From Paenibacillus vietnamensis (GTDB lineage: Bacteria; Bacillota; Bacilli; Paenibacillales; Paenibacillaceae), in assembly GCF_020169515.1 (NCBI RefSeq), contig NZ_JAHMHW010000026.1, positions 1 through 64,000 of the forward strand: DNA of 64,000 nucleotides. The letters are read 5' to 3'. A model generated the notes under the pieces. That model was not told the DNA's origin and did no database searches. It saw only the letters and a list, made by a program, of their open reading frames with translations. The position numbers were made by a program, and so were the translations under genes. Shown one piece after another: positions 1-7,497 of this stretch. Every line of letters begins with the position of its first letter. Within the stretch, counting starts at the first letter, position 1.

Positions 1-53
1 CTGCGAAAACGTCAAATTGACGGTGGGAGACTCCAGAATTAAGGGGCCTAGCC

Positions 54-131
54 GCTTTTGCATCAGATCGCTCAACGCCCAGCCCCAATTGGCCGATTTG
101 GTGTGATTCTACTGCAAAAACTGCATCAGAA
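54..131. repeat. Intergenic repeat, TGCA/CAGAA family (copy 1)
   Basis: A TTTTGCATCAGA-like word occurs at about 55-66, and the string from 106 to 131 reads ATTCT-ACTGCA-AAAA-CTGCATCAGAA. The same words return in other gene-free stretches of the window (about 13347-13530 and 63828-63955), sometimes inverted. Nothing suggests a coding role. I read it as one member of a short intergenic repeat family. Confidence 0.45.
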
Positions 132-148
132 CGGCAAACAGAATCGAG

Positions 149-189
149 CGCCCGCCAATCTGCTGTACAAACTAGCAGATTGGCGGGCG
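149..189 (-). terminator. Strong hairpin just after the amidohydrolase gene
   Basis: A perfect 16-bp stem (149-164 pairing with 174-189) with a 9-base loop starts five bases beyond the stop codon of the minus-strand amidohydrolase gene. The position fits a 3' end or mRNA-protecting hairpin for the tatC operon. There is no clean T-tract on the minus-strand side, so intrinsic termination is likely but not certain. Confidence 0.6.
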
Positions 190-194
190 GCTAT

Positions 195-1622
195 TTAAGC
201 GTGCTTAGGCTTACCGCTTTCCAGGGAGCCGGAGGCCAGCGTCCCCTTATGGAACACGGCGGCGCGTTCAGGCAAGCGGGCGACGGCTTCTGCGGAGCAG
301 CTTGCACGAACGAGCACGCCGGTAGCCGCGTCCCCGACCTTTGGCCACACTTGCTTGCCGTTTTCATCCAGCGGCGTGACGCCGCCGGTAGCCAGCGCCA
401 GCGCGCGCGACAGGTTGAATTCGCTGGACCAGCCGTACAGCTGCGAGGCCAGGTGCGCCTTCTGCAGCGTGTCCCCGATGCCGAAGGGCGACCAGTGATC
501 CGTAATGCTGTCGTTGCCCAGCATGACGTTGACCTTTTGCTTCTGCAGGAGCGGGATCGGCATGACGCTTTTTCCGATCGGCACGGAGGAAGCGACGGAG
601 ATGCCTAGCGCAGCAAGCCGGTCGAACAATTCGACGTCGGGGCCCGGCGTGAGCGAAGCCAGGGAAAAGGCATGGCTGACCGTCACTTTGCCCTGCAGTC
701 CGGCTTCCTCGGTCAGCTCGGCCAGCCTTCGGATCGCCTTCAGCCCCGTATCCCCGCCTTCGTGCAGATGGATGTCGATCCCGGCCTTGTAATCTACCGC
801 GATTTGCACCATCGTCTGCAGCGACTTTTCCATATCGGCATCGACCAGAGTAGGATCAAGGCCGCCGACATGCGTGACTCCAAGCTGCATAGCCTCGCGA
901 ATCAAGCCGGCCACATTGGAGCGAAGCAGCCCGTGCTGCGGGAAAGCGACGATTTCATGCGATATTTTGTCCGAGTAGTTCGCCAGCGCCTTCTTTAAAT
1001 TTTCCAGATTGCGGAGGCCGACGGTAGGATCGATGTTGCAGTGGCTTCTGACGTAGGTGGAGCCGTAGCCGAGAATCAGCTCGATCAGCTTTTCCGCACG
1101 CTCCTGAGCGGTCGGGAGAAGCTCAAGCAGCAGCGTCTGCTCCTCGATGATCCGGTCGAAAATGCCGTTTTTCGTCGGTCTAACCGCACGCCAAGGACCT
1201 CCGTAAAAGGTTTTGTCCAGGTGGATATGCATGTCCCTGAAGGAAGGGAGGAGAAGCATGCCCTTTGCGTCATAGCAGTCGACCCCTTTAGTGACGGGAG
1301 CGTTCAATTCGGTTATTTTTGAGATTTTTCCTTTTGTAATATATAGATTGCGCATGACGCTTTCGGTTGCGACGACTTGTCCGTTCTCGTATTTATAGCC
1401 GCTTTCGAGGCGGACGTTTAACAGCATGTAAGAGCTGTGCTTATCCGGTTTTTTACCGTTCCCGCCTTGCTTTTTTGTCTGGCTGTCCGCACCGGCCTGC
1501 TCCGGGTCGAATAATCCCATCGTACCCATCACGCCAAGTACGGCGGAGGCGCCGCCGATTTTGCCGACATTGCCAATAAACTTCCTGCGGGACATGCCTT
1601 TCTTATCAAGCTCCATCATCAT
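195..1622 (-). CDS. Tat-exported amidohydrolase, cytosine deaminase-like
   Basis: A 475-residue metal-dependent amidohydrolase. The N-terminus carries a twin-arginine signal: SRRKFIG at residues 11-17, a hydrophobic stretch to about residue 37, and an AGA-like cleavage site near residue 45. The mature part shows the metal-binding HIH in RDMHIHLDKT, DIHLHEGGDTG, VTVSHAFSLA and NDSITDHWSPFG, a pattern typical of the cytosine deaminase/N-isopropylammelide hydrolase branch. The substrate is therefore probably a cyclic amidine or amide, but it is not determined. The start overlaps the tatC end by 17 bases, so the enzyme and its translocase are translationally linked. Three ATGs in a row follow AGGAGG; the third has the best spacing. 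Confidence 0.85.
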   Translation of the reverse strand: MMMELDKKGMSRRKFIGNVGKIGGASAVLGVMGTMGLFDPEQAGADSQTKKQGGNGKKPDKHSSYMLLNVRLESGYKYENGQVVATESVMRNLYITKGKISKITELNAPVTKGVDCYDAKGMLLLPSFRDMHIHLDKTFYGGPWRAVRPTKNGIFDRIIEEQTLLLELLPTAQERAEKLIELILGYGSTYVRSHCNIDPTVGLRNLENLKKALANYSDKISHEIVAFPQHGLLRSNVAGLIREAMQLGVTHVGGLDPTLVDADMEKSLQTMVQIAVDYKAGIDIHLHEGGDTGLKAIRRLAELTEEAGLQGKVTVSHAFSLASLTPGPDVELFDRLAALGISVASSVPIGKSVMPIPLLQKQKVNVMLGNDSITDHWSPFGIGDTLQKAHLASQLYGWSSEFNLSRALALATGGVTPLDENGKQVWPKVGDAATGVLVRASCSAEAVARLPERAAVFHKGTLASGSLESGKPKHA

Positions 1623-2340
1623 TTCCTCCTCTTTTTTTGCCTGCCCACCTTGCTAGCGGAAAGCTGGCTTCAAACAAAATAATTAACGGGATTAATACCA
1701 TAAACGCCGACAAGAAATCCGGAGGCGTCAATACTGTAGATAACGTAACTAACATGACATAAGCGGCTTTCCGGCTTTTCCGGAGCCGTTCGGGTGTAAT
1801 GAGACCGATCCTGGCCAGAAAAACAACGACGACGGGATATTCGAAAACAACCGACAGCGGCAGCACGATCCTGAGTAAAAATTGCACATACTGAGCCGCG
1901 CCGTAGGTTTCGACGAGCCCCATGGACCTTGTGATGGACGAGGCGAATTGGAGAGCCATCGGAAATACGACAAACCAGCTGAAGACCAGCCCGAGCAAAA
2001 AAAGAAACAAGGCGAACGGGATCAGCCAAGGTACGGCTTTCCGTTCTTCTTCCGTTAAAGCCGGCTTCACGAACAGCCAAGCCTGCAGCAGGGCGAAGGG
2101 GAGCGAAGCGCCAGCCCCGATCGTAACTCCAGTCTGCACGTACAGCTGCAGCGCGTCAAACGGGGAGAACGCATTCCATAAAATAGCAGATTCAGGCGCA
2201 TAGGAGCGCTGCAAATAAGCCAGAGCAGGCCGGACCATCGCCATGCCTCCGCATAATGCCATAAGGAAAGCGGCCAGCGCGTAGAGGATTCTTTTTCGCA
2301 GCTCCGTTAAATGTTCGATGAAGTCCGGTTGCGCCTGCAT
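1606..2340 (-). CDS. tatC: Sec-independent translocase subunit TatC
   Basis: A 244-residue, six-span membrane protein, the normal TatC length. The N-terminal FIEHLTELRKRI matches the conserved TatC cytoplasmic motif (HLxELRxR) that recognises twin-arginine signals, and ALTEEERK matches the first-loop glutamate region. It sits between the MerR-like regulator (upstream, 11-base gap) and the Tat-signal amidohydrolase, whose gene it overlaps by 17 bases. With the divergent tatA this makes a minimal TatAC translocase beside one likely substrate, similar in design to the PhoD-TatAdCd arrangement of Bacillus subtilis. Confidence 0.95.
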   Translation of the reverse strand: MQAQPDFIEHLTELRKRILYALAAFLMALCGGMAMVRPALAYLQRSYAPESAILWNAFSPFDALQLYVQTGVTIGAGASLPFALLQAWLFVKPALTEEERKAVPWLIPFALFLFLLGLVFSWFVVFPMALQFASSITRSMGLVETYGAAQYVQFLLRIVLPLSVVFEYPVVVVFLARIGLITPERLRKSRKAAYVMLVTLSTVLTPPDFLSAFMVLIPLIILFEASFPLARWAGKKRGGNDDGA

Positions 2341-2351
2341 GGCATTCCCTC

Positions 2352-2618
2352 CTAACCGTGAACCGCCGTGCGCTTGTCCTGACTTTCACGCCGGTCCCTG
2401 ATTTCGGCTGTCATCCAGCCGGTTTCCATTTGGCTGCCGATCTCGATGAGCCTTTCTATATCGCGGAATGAAAACTTGCGGGTGCCGCCTTGGGTTCGTT
2501 TAGGATGAATAAGCTTCCGTTTCTCATAGTAACGGATTTTACGCTCCGTTAAGCCGGTCAGCTCGCTCACCGTGCCGATATTGACGACTTGCTTATCCAT
2601 AATGGACATCCTGACCAC
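2352..2618 (-). CDS. Short MerR-family regulator, GlnR/TnrA-like
   Basis: An 88-residue protein made almost only of a winged-helix MerR DNA-binding domain: VNIGTVSELTGLTERKIRYY, then EKRKLIHPKRTQGGTRKFSFRD, then a short helix. The recognition region resembles GlnR/TnrA (LTxRQIRYYE and a TxGxxRxFSF-like wing). The C-terminal signal domain is very short. It is the first gene of the tatC-amidohydrolase operon and is divergent from tatA. A perfect GlnR/TnrA-type box lies in the shared upstream region. I infer nitrogen-linked or autogenous control; a response to glutamine synthetase is not shown. ATG at 2606 is an alternative start. Confidence 0.75.
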   Translation of the reverse strand: MVRMSIMDKQVVNIGTVSELTGLTERKIRYYEKRKLIHPKRTQGGTRKFSFRDIERLIEIGSQMETGWMTAEIRDRRESQDKRTAVHG

Positions 2619-2825
2619 TCCTTCACCGTTGCATTCGGCTATTCATGATTCACTCCTTTTTCAGTTGTCAATTAATCTGCCGCAAACCTGCTGTGTACTT
2701 AATGATAATAACCGATGAGGGATGATGTCATTAGATGAGTTGCATAACTTTTTGATGTTTAACTAGACGCTTCGTATAAAACATTTTATCGGCTATTTTT
2801 GTTCGAATGGCCCATGTAAAATTAT

Positions 2826-2842
2826 TGTTAGATAATATGACA
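2826..2842. promoter_or_regulatory. GlnR/TnrA-type operator (TGTNA-N7-TNACA)
   Basis: The sequence TGTTA-GATAATA-TGACA matches the 17-bp GlnR/TnrA consensus TGTNAN7TNACA at every fixed position. It lies between the divergent MerR-like gene and tatA, about 75 bases before the tatA start. The neighbouring regulator is itself GlnR/TnrA-like, so the site may serve that protein, the genome's main nitrogen regulator, or both. The rest of the 300-base spacer is AT-rich and presumably holds both promoters. Confidence 0.6.
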
Positions 2843-2917
2843 TAACCAGAGACATCCCACTAAAATTTTGATAGGGTAACTTTAGGCAAATGAATTTACG
2901 AGGAAGGATGATGGGTT

Positions 2918-3100
2918 ATGCTGCAAAGTATAGGGATTCCGGGTTTGATTATGATTCTGGTTGTGATTTTGATTCTGTTTGGACCGTCGAAGCTGCCGGA
3001 GCTGGGCCGCGCTGTTGGGCGCACGCTGCATGAGTTTAAAAGCTCAGCGCGCGAGCTGGTAGGCGAAAGCAAGGATGGACAGGGCGGGCAGGAGCGCTAA
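2918..3100 (+). CDS. tatA: Twin-arginine translocase subunit TatA
   Basis: A 60-residue TatA/TatE-type protein: one N-terminal membrane span (IGIPGLIMILVVILILFG), the hinge FGPSKLPELGRAVG, an amphipathic helix, and a charged tail. Length and motifs are typical. Ribosome site AGGAAGGATG precedes the ATG. It is divergent from the regulator-tatC-amidohydrolase operon and shares a 300-base control region with it. No tatB-like gene is present, which is usual for Bacillales, where a bifunctional TatA works with TatC. Confidence 0.95.
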   Translation: MLQSIGIPGLIMILVVILILFGPSKLPELGRAVGRTLHEFKSSARELVGESKDGQGGQER

Positions 3101-3240
3101 TATCTATCGTTGTTGCGAGCAACCGGTACGTAACGAGAGAGATAACGATAGTTTCTATCGCTGAATGCCCCTGGAGCAGCACAAATGGCGGGAGAAGGGT
3201 GCTTGGTTGGCGGAATAGCGCTAATATCTATCGTTGTTGC
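3093..3240. repeat. Two perfect 24-bp direct repeats (TATCTATCGTTGTTGC family)
   Basis: An identical 24-base string ending in ATCTATCGTTGTTGC occurs at 3093-3116 (overlapping the tatA stop) and at 3217-3240. Between them lies a related inverted fragment (ACGATAGTTTCTATCG, about 3146-3161). The stretch from tatA to the Rrf2 gene is otherwise empty. It looks like a short intergenic repeat family or a complex hairpin, not a coding region. Confidence 0.6.
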
Positions 3241-3353
3241 AGGCGGCGGGGTTCATCCACCAAGTGAGCAAAGCTAACCTCACCGCTTGACGAAGGTAAC
3301 CGTACAGGCTACTATAGACCGAAATAGTCTTTAAATCGGGGGTGCGGACCGGT

Positions 3354-3758
3354 ATGAAATTTTCGAAAGCGACCGATTATGCCTTGCACACGATGCTGAT
3401 GCTGGCTGTAGATGAGACTGGGAAGCCTGTAGGCGTACAACAGCTGGCGGACAAGCAGGGAGTATCGCCGACTTATTTGTCCAAAATTTTAACGAAACTC
3501 GCCAAAGCGGGAATGGTCGAATCGGCCTCCGGCGCGGGCGGCGGCTACCGGCTGACCCGCAGGAAAGAGGATGTGTCGTTTCTGGACATCATTCATGCGA
3601 TTGAAGGCACCTCCTCGCTGTTCGATTGCGGGCTGGAGCACGGAGAGGAATGTTTGATCCAGAAGGTGATGCTCGAGGCGGAAAGAAGGATGGAGCAGCA
3701 ATTGAAGCAAACGAAGCTGGTTGATCTCGTCAAAGAAATGAAGGTTGCTGCAAAGTGA
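3354..3758 (+). CDS. Rrf2-family transcriptional regulator
   Basis: A 134-residue Rrf2 regulator from ATG 3354; the upstream in-frame GTG at 3342 lies inside the GGGGGTG ribosome site, so the ATG is preferred. It has the N-terminal winged helix (MKFSKATDYALHTMLML, then QQLADKQGVSPTYLSKILTKL and the wing GGGYRLTR). A C-terminal DCGLEHGEECLIQK segment has two cysteines seven residues apart. Iron-sulfur Rrf2 proteins (IscR, NsrR) use three cysteines, so a thiol switch or a cluster completed by other ligands is possible. It stands alone, 135 bases before the ABC transporter operon. The target is not evident. Confidence 0.85.
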   Translation: MKFSKATDYALHTMLMLAVDETGKPVGVQQLADKQGVSPTYLSKILTKLAKAGMVESASGAGGGYRLTRRKEDVSFLDIIHAIEGTSSLFDCGLEHGEECLIQKVMLEAERRMEQQLKQTKLVDLVKEMKVAAK

Positions 3759-3800
3759 CTTTCATTTTTTTTTATAAATATAAGTTTTATTGGTTTGAAA

Positions 3801-3816
3801 GTGACAAAAACGTCAC
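3801..3816. promoter_or_regulatory. BceR-type operator before the ABC transporter
   Basis: The perfect inverted repeat GTGAC-AAAAAC-GTCAC lies 78 bases before the transporter start. Its core TGACA-AAAA-CGTCA agrees with the known BceR-type binding pattern TNACA-N4-TGTNA with one mismatch. A TATAGT -10 candidate at 3860-3865 has no good -35, as expected for a promoter that needs an activator. The BceRS-like pair encoded at 10.4-12.1 kb is the natural candidate. Confidence 0.55.
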
Positions 3817-3893
3817 CTCGTTCCATGCTCCTTCGATGGATGACTTTCGGAAACCGGGCTATAGTAGGTAGCAGGAACAGGAGGTCATTAACG

Positions 3894-4640
3894 ATGCAAA
3901 CGGTTATCCGGACGAAAAATTTGTCCAAAAGCTACGGCAAAACGGCCGTGCTGAAAAACATCGATCTCACGATTACGCTTGGCGAATTTACCGCCATCAT
4001 GGGACCCTCGGGCTCGGGCAAATCGACATTAATGAACGTGCTTTCGACGATAGACCGGTTTACGGGAGGGGAAGCATGGCTGGAGGAGCAGTCGCTGCTC
4101 GAGCTGAACAAGAAAACGCTGAGGAAATTCCGCCAAGAGCGGATGGGCTTTATTTTTCAGGATTACAATCTGCTGGATACGTTAACGGTCAAAGAAAATA
4201 TTCTGCTGCCGCTGTCGCTTCGCAAATGTCCGGTATCCGAGATGGAGAGCCGGCTGCAGCCGATCGTGAAGGCGCTGAATATCGAAGCGATTCTGGACCA
4301 GTATCCGAGCCAAATATCGGGCGGGCAGAAGCAGCGGGCCGCATCCGCAAGGGCTATGATCACGAAGCCGGCGATCGTGTTCGCGGACGAGCCGACGGGT
4401 GCGCTGGATTCCCGGTCCGCGACGCAGCTGCTGGAGGAGCTTGCCGCCCTGAATGAAATGTTCCGGACGACGGTTCTGATGGTGACCCATGACATTTATG
4501 CCGCGAGCTACTGCAAAAGAGTCATTTTTCTGCGGGACGGCTCGGTCGTGAACGAGCTGTATGCGGGCGAGCAGGGGCAAAAAGCGTTCTACGACCGCAT
4601 TCTGGAAACGCAGAGCCTGCTGGGGGGCAAACAACGATGA
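3894..4640 (+). CDS. BceA-like ABC transporter ATP-binding protein
   Basis: A 248-residue ATPase of the MacB/BceA class from ATG 3894 behind AGGAGG. Walker A is GPSGSGKS at residues 37-44, the Q-loop is FIFQDYNLL, the signature is ISGGQKQRA, Walker B is AIVFADEP, and the D-loop is GALDS. The in-frame extension to 3795 would run through the operator and promoter and is rejected. The stop overlaps the permease start by 4 bases. BceAB transporters free cell-wall precursors from peptide antibiotics such as bacitracin and also drive signalling through a partner BceS kinase. The exact drug is unknown. Confidence 0.9.
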   Translation: MQTVIRTKNLSKSYGKTAVLKNIDLTITLGEFTAIMGPSGSGKSTLMNVLSTIDRFTGGEAWLEEQSLLELNKKTLRKFRQERMGFIFQDYNLLDTLTVKENILLPLSLRKCPVSEMESRLQPIVKALNIEAILDQYPSQISGGQKQRAASARAMITKPAIVFADEPTGALDSRSATQLLEELAALNEMFRTTVLMVTHDIYAASYCKRVIFLRDGSVVNELYAGEQGQKAFYDRILETQSLLGGKQR

Positions 4641-6607
4641 GCCTGCTCGATCTGACGCAGCGGAACGTCCGCCGCAACTTCCGGCTGTATACGATTTACT
4701 TGCTGTCCATGATTATCGGTGTCATTATTCATTTTACGTTTTCGTCGCTTATGTACAATGAGGATATTCTGGCCGCGCTTGAGAACCGCGACAATTTCCG
4801 GACGGGTGTGACGATCGCTTCGGTTGTCATGTTTTTGTTCATTATTTTCTTTATCCTGTATGCGAATTCGTTCTTCATGCGGCAGCGGAAAAAGGAATTC
4901 GGCATGTATTTGCTGTACGGCATGAACGAGAGGCAAATTACGCTTATGGTATTTTACGAGACGCTGATGGTCGGGGCGGTGTCGCTTGCCACGGGCATTC
5001 TGCTCGGCGGACTGCTGAGCAAGCTGTTCGGCATGCTGCTCATGAACCTGATGCAGTACGACCAGGCGATTTCACTCGCCTTTCCGCTTCAGGCCATCGG
5101 CTCGACGGTCGGCGTGTTTTTGCTGCTCGCGGTCATTATCAGCGTCCAGAGCTACTTTATGATCGGGCGCGTGCAGCTGGTCGAGCTGTTCCATGCCAAG
5201 GAAAAAATGGAGAAACCGATCGCTTCCTCCCCCATGCTGGCTTTGCTGTCCGTCCTGCTGCTGGGCACGGCTTTCGGCTTGATTGCGAGCGGAAAAGGTT
5301 CCGTCTACTGGCAGGAGTATGCCGGAGCAAGCTTGATCGCCTGCGCGGTAGGTATCGTCGGCGGCACGTATTTGTTCTTTCGCCAGTTCGCGGGCTGGCT
5401 GCTGCAGCGGATCAGCCGCCGCAAAAGCTATGCCGTCGGCAACACGGTGCTGTGGACGTCCTCGCTCCGGTTTCAAATTCGCGGCAACACGCTGAATCTG
5501 ACGTTTATCTCGCTGTTCAGTGCGGCGGTCATTATGCTGATGTGCTTCGTGACGATCAACTACTCGGTGCAGTTCAAGGCAGCAGGCTTCAATTTGCCTA
5601 ACGATATCGCCTTCGAATCCCGAAACGACGCGACGAACGGCCGGATCGACGAGCTGATCAAAAGCTCCGCGCATCCGATCAAGTATCACCGTACCGTGGA
5701 AGCCGTCGTTGCCGAGCCGGTGCGGCAGGAGCTGATGGACGCCGCCTTCGAAAATCCGGAGTACTATACGCCGTATGTGCTGCTCGTATCCGAGCAGACG
5801 TATAACGGGATTGTTGCCCTGCGCGGCGATAAGCAGTCCGTTGATCTGAGCGGGGAGGAAGCGGTGTCTTTGTCGCAAGGCACGGATTTCGCCGAGGTTT
5901 ACGAGGCCGGACAACGGGTAACGATGCCGGCTGCGGCTGGTACACGCCAAGTAGAACTGTCGCTGGCCGAAAAGAAGGATTATGCGTTTCTGGGATGGTC
6001 GACCGATCCGGTCACCTCTATGGAGCGGAAGCCGGCGGTCATCGTCGTGTCCGACGAGCTGTACCGGGAGCTGCGGGACGGAGCCGAAAAAAGATCGTTC
6101 GAGATTTACCAGGTCGAAAACGCAAGGAACGCGGAAGAGCTGTCCAGGCAGGTGCATGCAATCGTCCAGGCGACGCCGGAGGCGTACTATTCCTCCTTCG
6201 CCGACGTGTATTCCAAGCAGATCGAGAGCTCCTCGCTGATGCTGTTCGCAGCAGGCTTTCTTGCTCTTATCGCCCTGTTCGCCCTGGCAAGCGTCATATA
6301 CTTCAAGCAGCTGCGGGAGGCGACGGAGGCTCAGGCGCAGTACGCGATTTTGCGGAAAATGGGGGTCGGCGACCGCGAGGTAAGAAGCGTCATCCGCAAG
6401 CAGCTGCTGTTCGTCTTTTTACCGCCGCTTGCCATCGGCTTTCTGGTCAGCTGGCTGATCATCAAGTCGTACATTCTGGATTCCGTGAAGGACTTTCCGG
6501 GTTTGGGCGGGCTCGTCTGGGGGATTCTGGGGATCTATTGCCTGATCTACTTCCTGCTTTATATGTCTTCGACGAACCTTTACTTCAAAATCGTCAGCCA
6601 AAGATAG
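4637..6607 (+). CDS. BceB-like FtsX-domain ABC transporter permease
   Basis: A 656-residue permease with the usual BceB plan: one N-terminal span, a first FtsX block (about residues 55-170), further spans (about 195-310), one large outside domain (about 320-540), and a final three-span FtsX block. The outside domain between spans 7 and 8 is the family hallmark and the likely peptide-sensing part. It overlaps the ATPase gene by 4 bases and shares its operon. The gene for the matching kinase is about 3.8 kb away, not adjacent as in most Bacillales. Confidence 0.9.
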   Translation: MSLLDLTQRNVRRNFRLYTIYLLSMIIGVIIHFTFSSLMYNEDILAALENRDNFRTGVTIASVVMFLFIIFFILYANSFFMRQRKKEFGMYLLYGMNERQITLMVFYETLMVGAVSLATGILLGGLLSKLFGMLLMNLMQYDQAISLAFPLQAIGSTVGVFLLLAVIISVQSYFMIGRVQLVELFHAKEKMEKPIASSPMLALLSVLLLGTAFGLIASGKGSVYWQEYAGASLIACAVGIVGGTYLFFRQFAGWLLQRISRRKSYAVGNTVLWTSSLRFQIRGNTLNLTFISLFSAAVIMLMCFVTINYSVQFKAAGFNLPNDIAFESRNDATNGRIDELIKSSAHPIKYHRTVEAVVAEPVRQELMDAAFENPEYYTPYVLLVSEQTYNGIVALRGDKQSVDLSGEEAVSLSQGTDFAEVYEAGQRVTMPAAAGTRQVELSLAEKKDYAFLGWSTDPVTSMERKPAVIVVSDELYRELRDGAEKRSFEIYQVENARNAEELSRQVHAIVQATPEAYYSSFADVYSKQIESSSLMLFAAGFLALIALFALASVIYFKQLREATEAQAQYAILRKMGVGDREVRSVIRKQLLFVFLPPLAIGFLVSWLIIKSYILDSVKDFPGLGGLVWGILGIYCLIYFLLYMSSTNLYFKIVSQR

Positions 6608-6695
6608 GGATAATCGCTGCTCCGCGAGCTCGGCAAGGACCGCGCAGGTACACACGGTCCGGGATCCGGGCTCGTGAAGCATACGGCTGCGCCGT

Positions 6696-7217
6696 TTAGG
6701 CGGCCGGGGATTTAATCAGCGGCTTCTTGCTGCGGAATAAGGCTTGCGTGCGTTTCCGGAGCCAAGGAACGACCCAATAATCTCCGCCGAAGCGGCCTGC
6801 GTTCATACCGGCTGCCAGGAGGAAAAATTGCATCAGGATCAAATTCGGATTCGAGCTGATTGCTCCTGCGAACAAAAAGTTGAAGTTCAAGAAAATCCCT
6901 ACGAATGCCGCGAACGTTGTCAAAGTACCCGTAATCAAGCCGATTCCGACGAGAAATTCTCCCCACGGAACCAGGAAGTTAAATACATCCACATTCGGCA
7001 GGGCCAAGCCTTGCAGGAAGTCCCCGTACCACTGCTGAACGGCGGGCCTTTCCCCGGCGGTCTTGGCAATCGCCCCCTTCATGAATCCGGAAGCGTCGAA
7101 CGGCTCGCCGCCCGATAATTTCCCCCAGCCGGCCGTAAGAAACTTCCAGCCCACATACAGCCGCAGCAAAGTTAAAAATACGGCCGCCGTCTTGCTGCTT
7201 CGTAACCAATTCATCAT
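6696..7217 (-). CDS. DoxX-family membrane protein
   Basis: A 173-residue DoxX/TQO-small-subunit family protein with four membrane spans: LLRLYVGWKFLTAGWGKLSGG, NFLVPWGEFLVGIGLITGTL, FAAFVGIFLNFNFLFAGA and LILMQFFLLAAGMNAGRFGGDYW. ATG 7217 is chosen because GGAGGG lies 7 bases before it; an in-frame ATG at 7232 precedes that ribosome site. DoxX proteins are linked to thiosulfate/quinone or redox and membrane stress functions, but the role of this one is open. It is convergent with the permease gene and monocistronic. Confidence 0.85.
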   Translation of the reverse strand: MMNWLRSSKTAAVFLTLLRLYVGWKFLTAGWGKLSGGEPFDASGFMKGAIAKTAGERPAVQQWYGDFLQGLALPNVDVFNFLVPWGEFLVGIGLITGTLTTFAAFVGIFLNFNFLFAGAISSNPNLILMQFFLLAAGMNAGRFGGDYWVVPWLRKRTQALFRSKKPLIKSPAA

Positions 7218-7497
7218 TATAAATCCCTCCATAATAAGTCTCTCTTCCCAATAGCGTGACGTTTAGCCCGACGTATTGAGAATGCCTCCCTGTACTTTTC
7301 CCTATAGAACAACTTTAGTTCTAAAGACACATTGTTGCATAGGGTAAACTTTTGGTGTCTTAAATATAATCCGGCAGATGAATTTTGTAAACCGTTGATT
7401 TTCATTTTTAACAATATTTTTAAAGACGGCATAAACGTAATAATCGCGAATACGAATCGTATGATATATAAAATATGCTCGAAAGGGATGGATCCCC

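Noticed and set aside
3795..3893. Extended start for the BceA-like ATPase
   Set aside because: The extra codons cover the operator and promoter; AGGAGG sits just before ATG 3894 and the family starts there.
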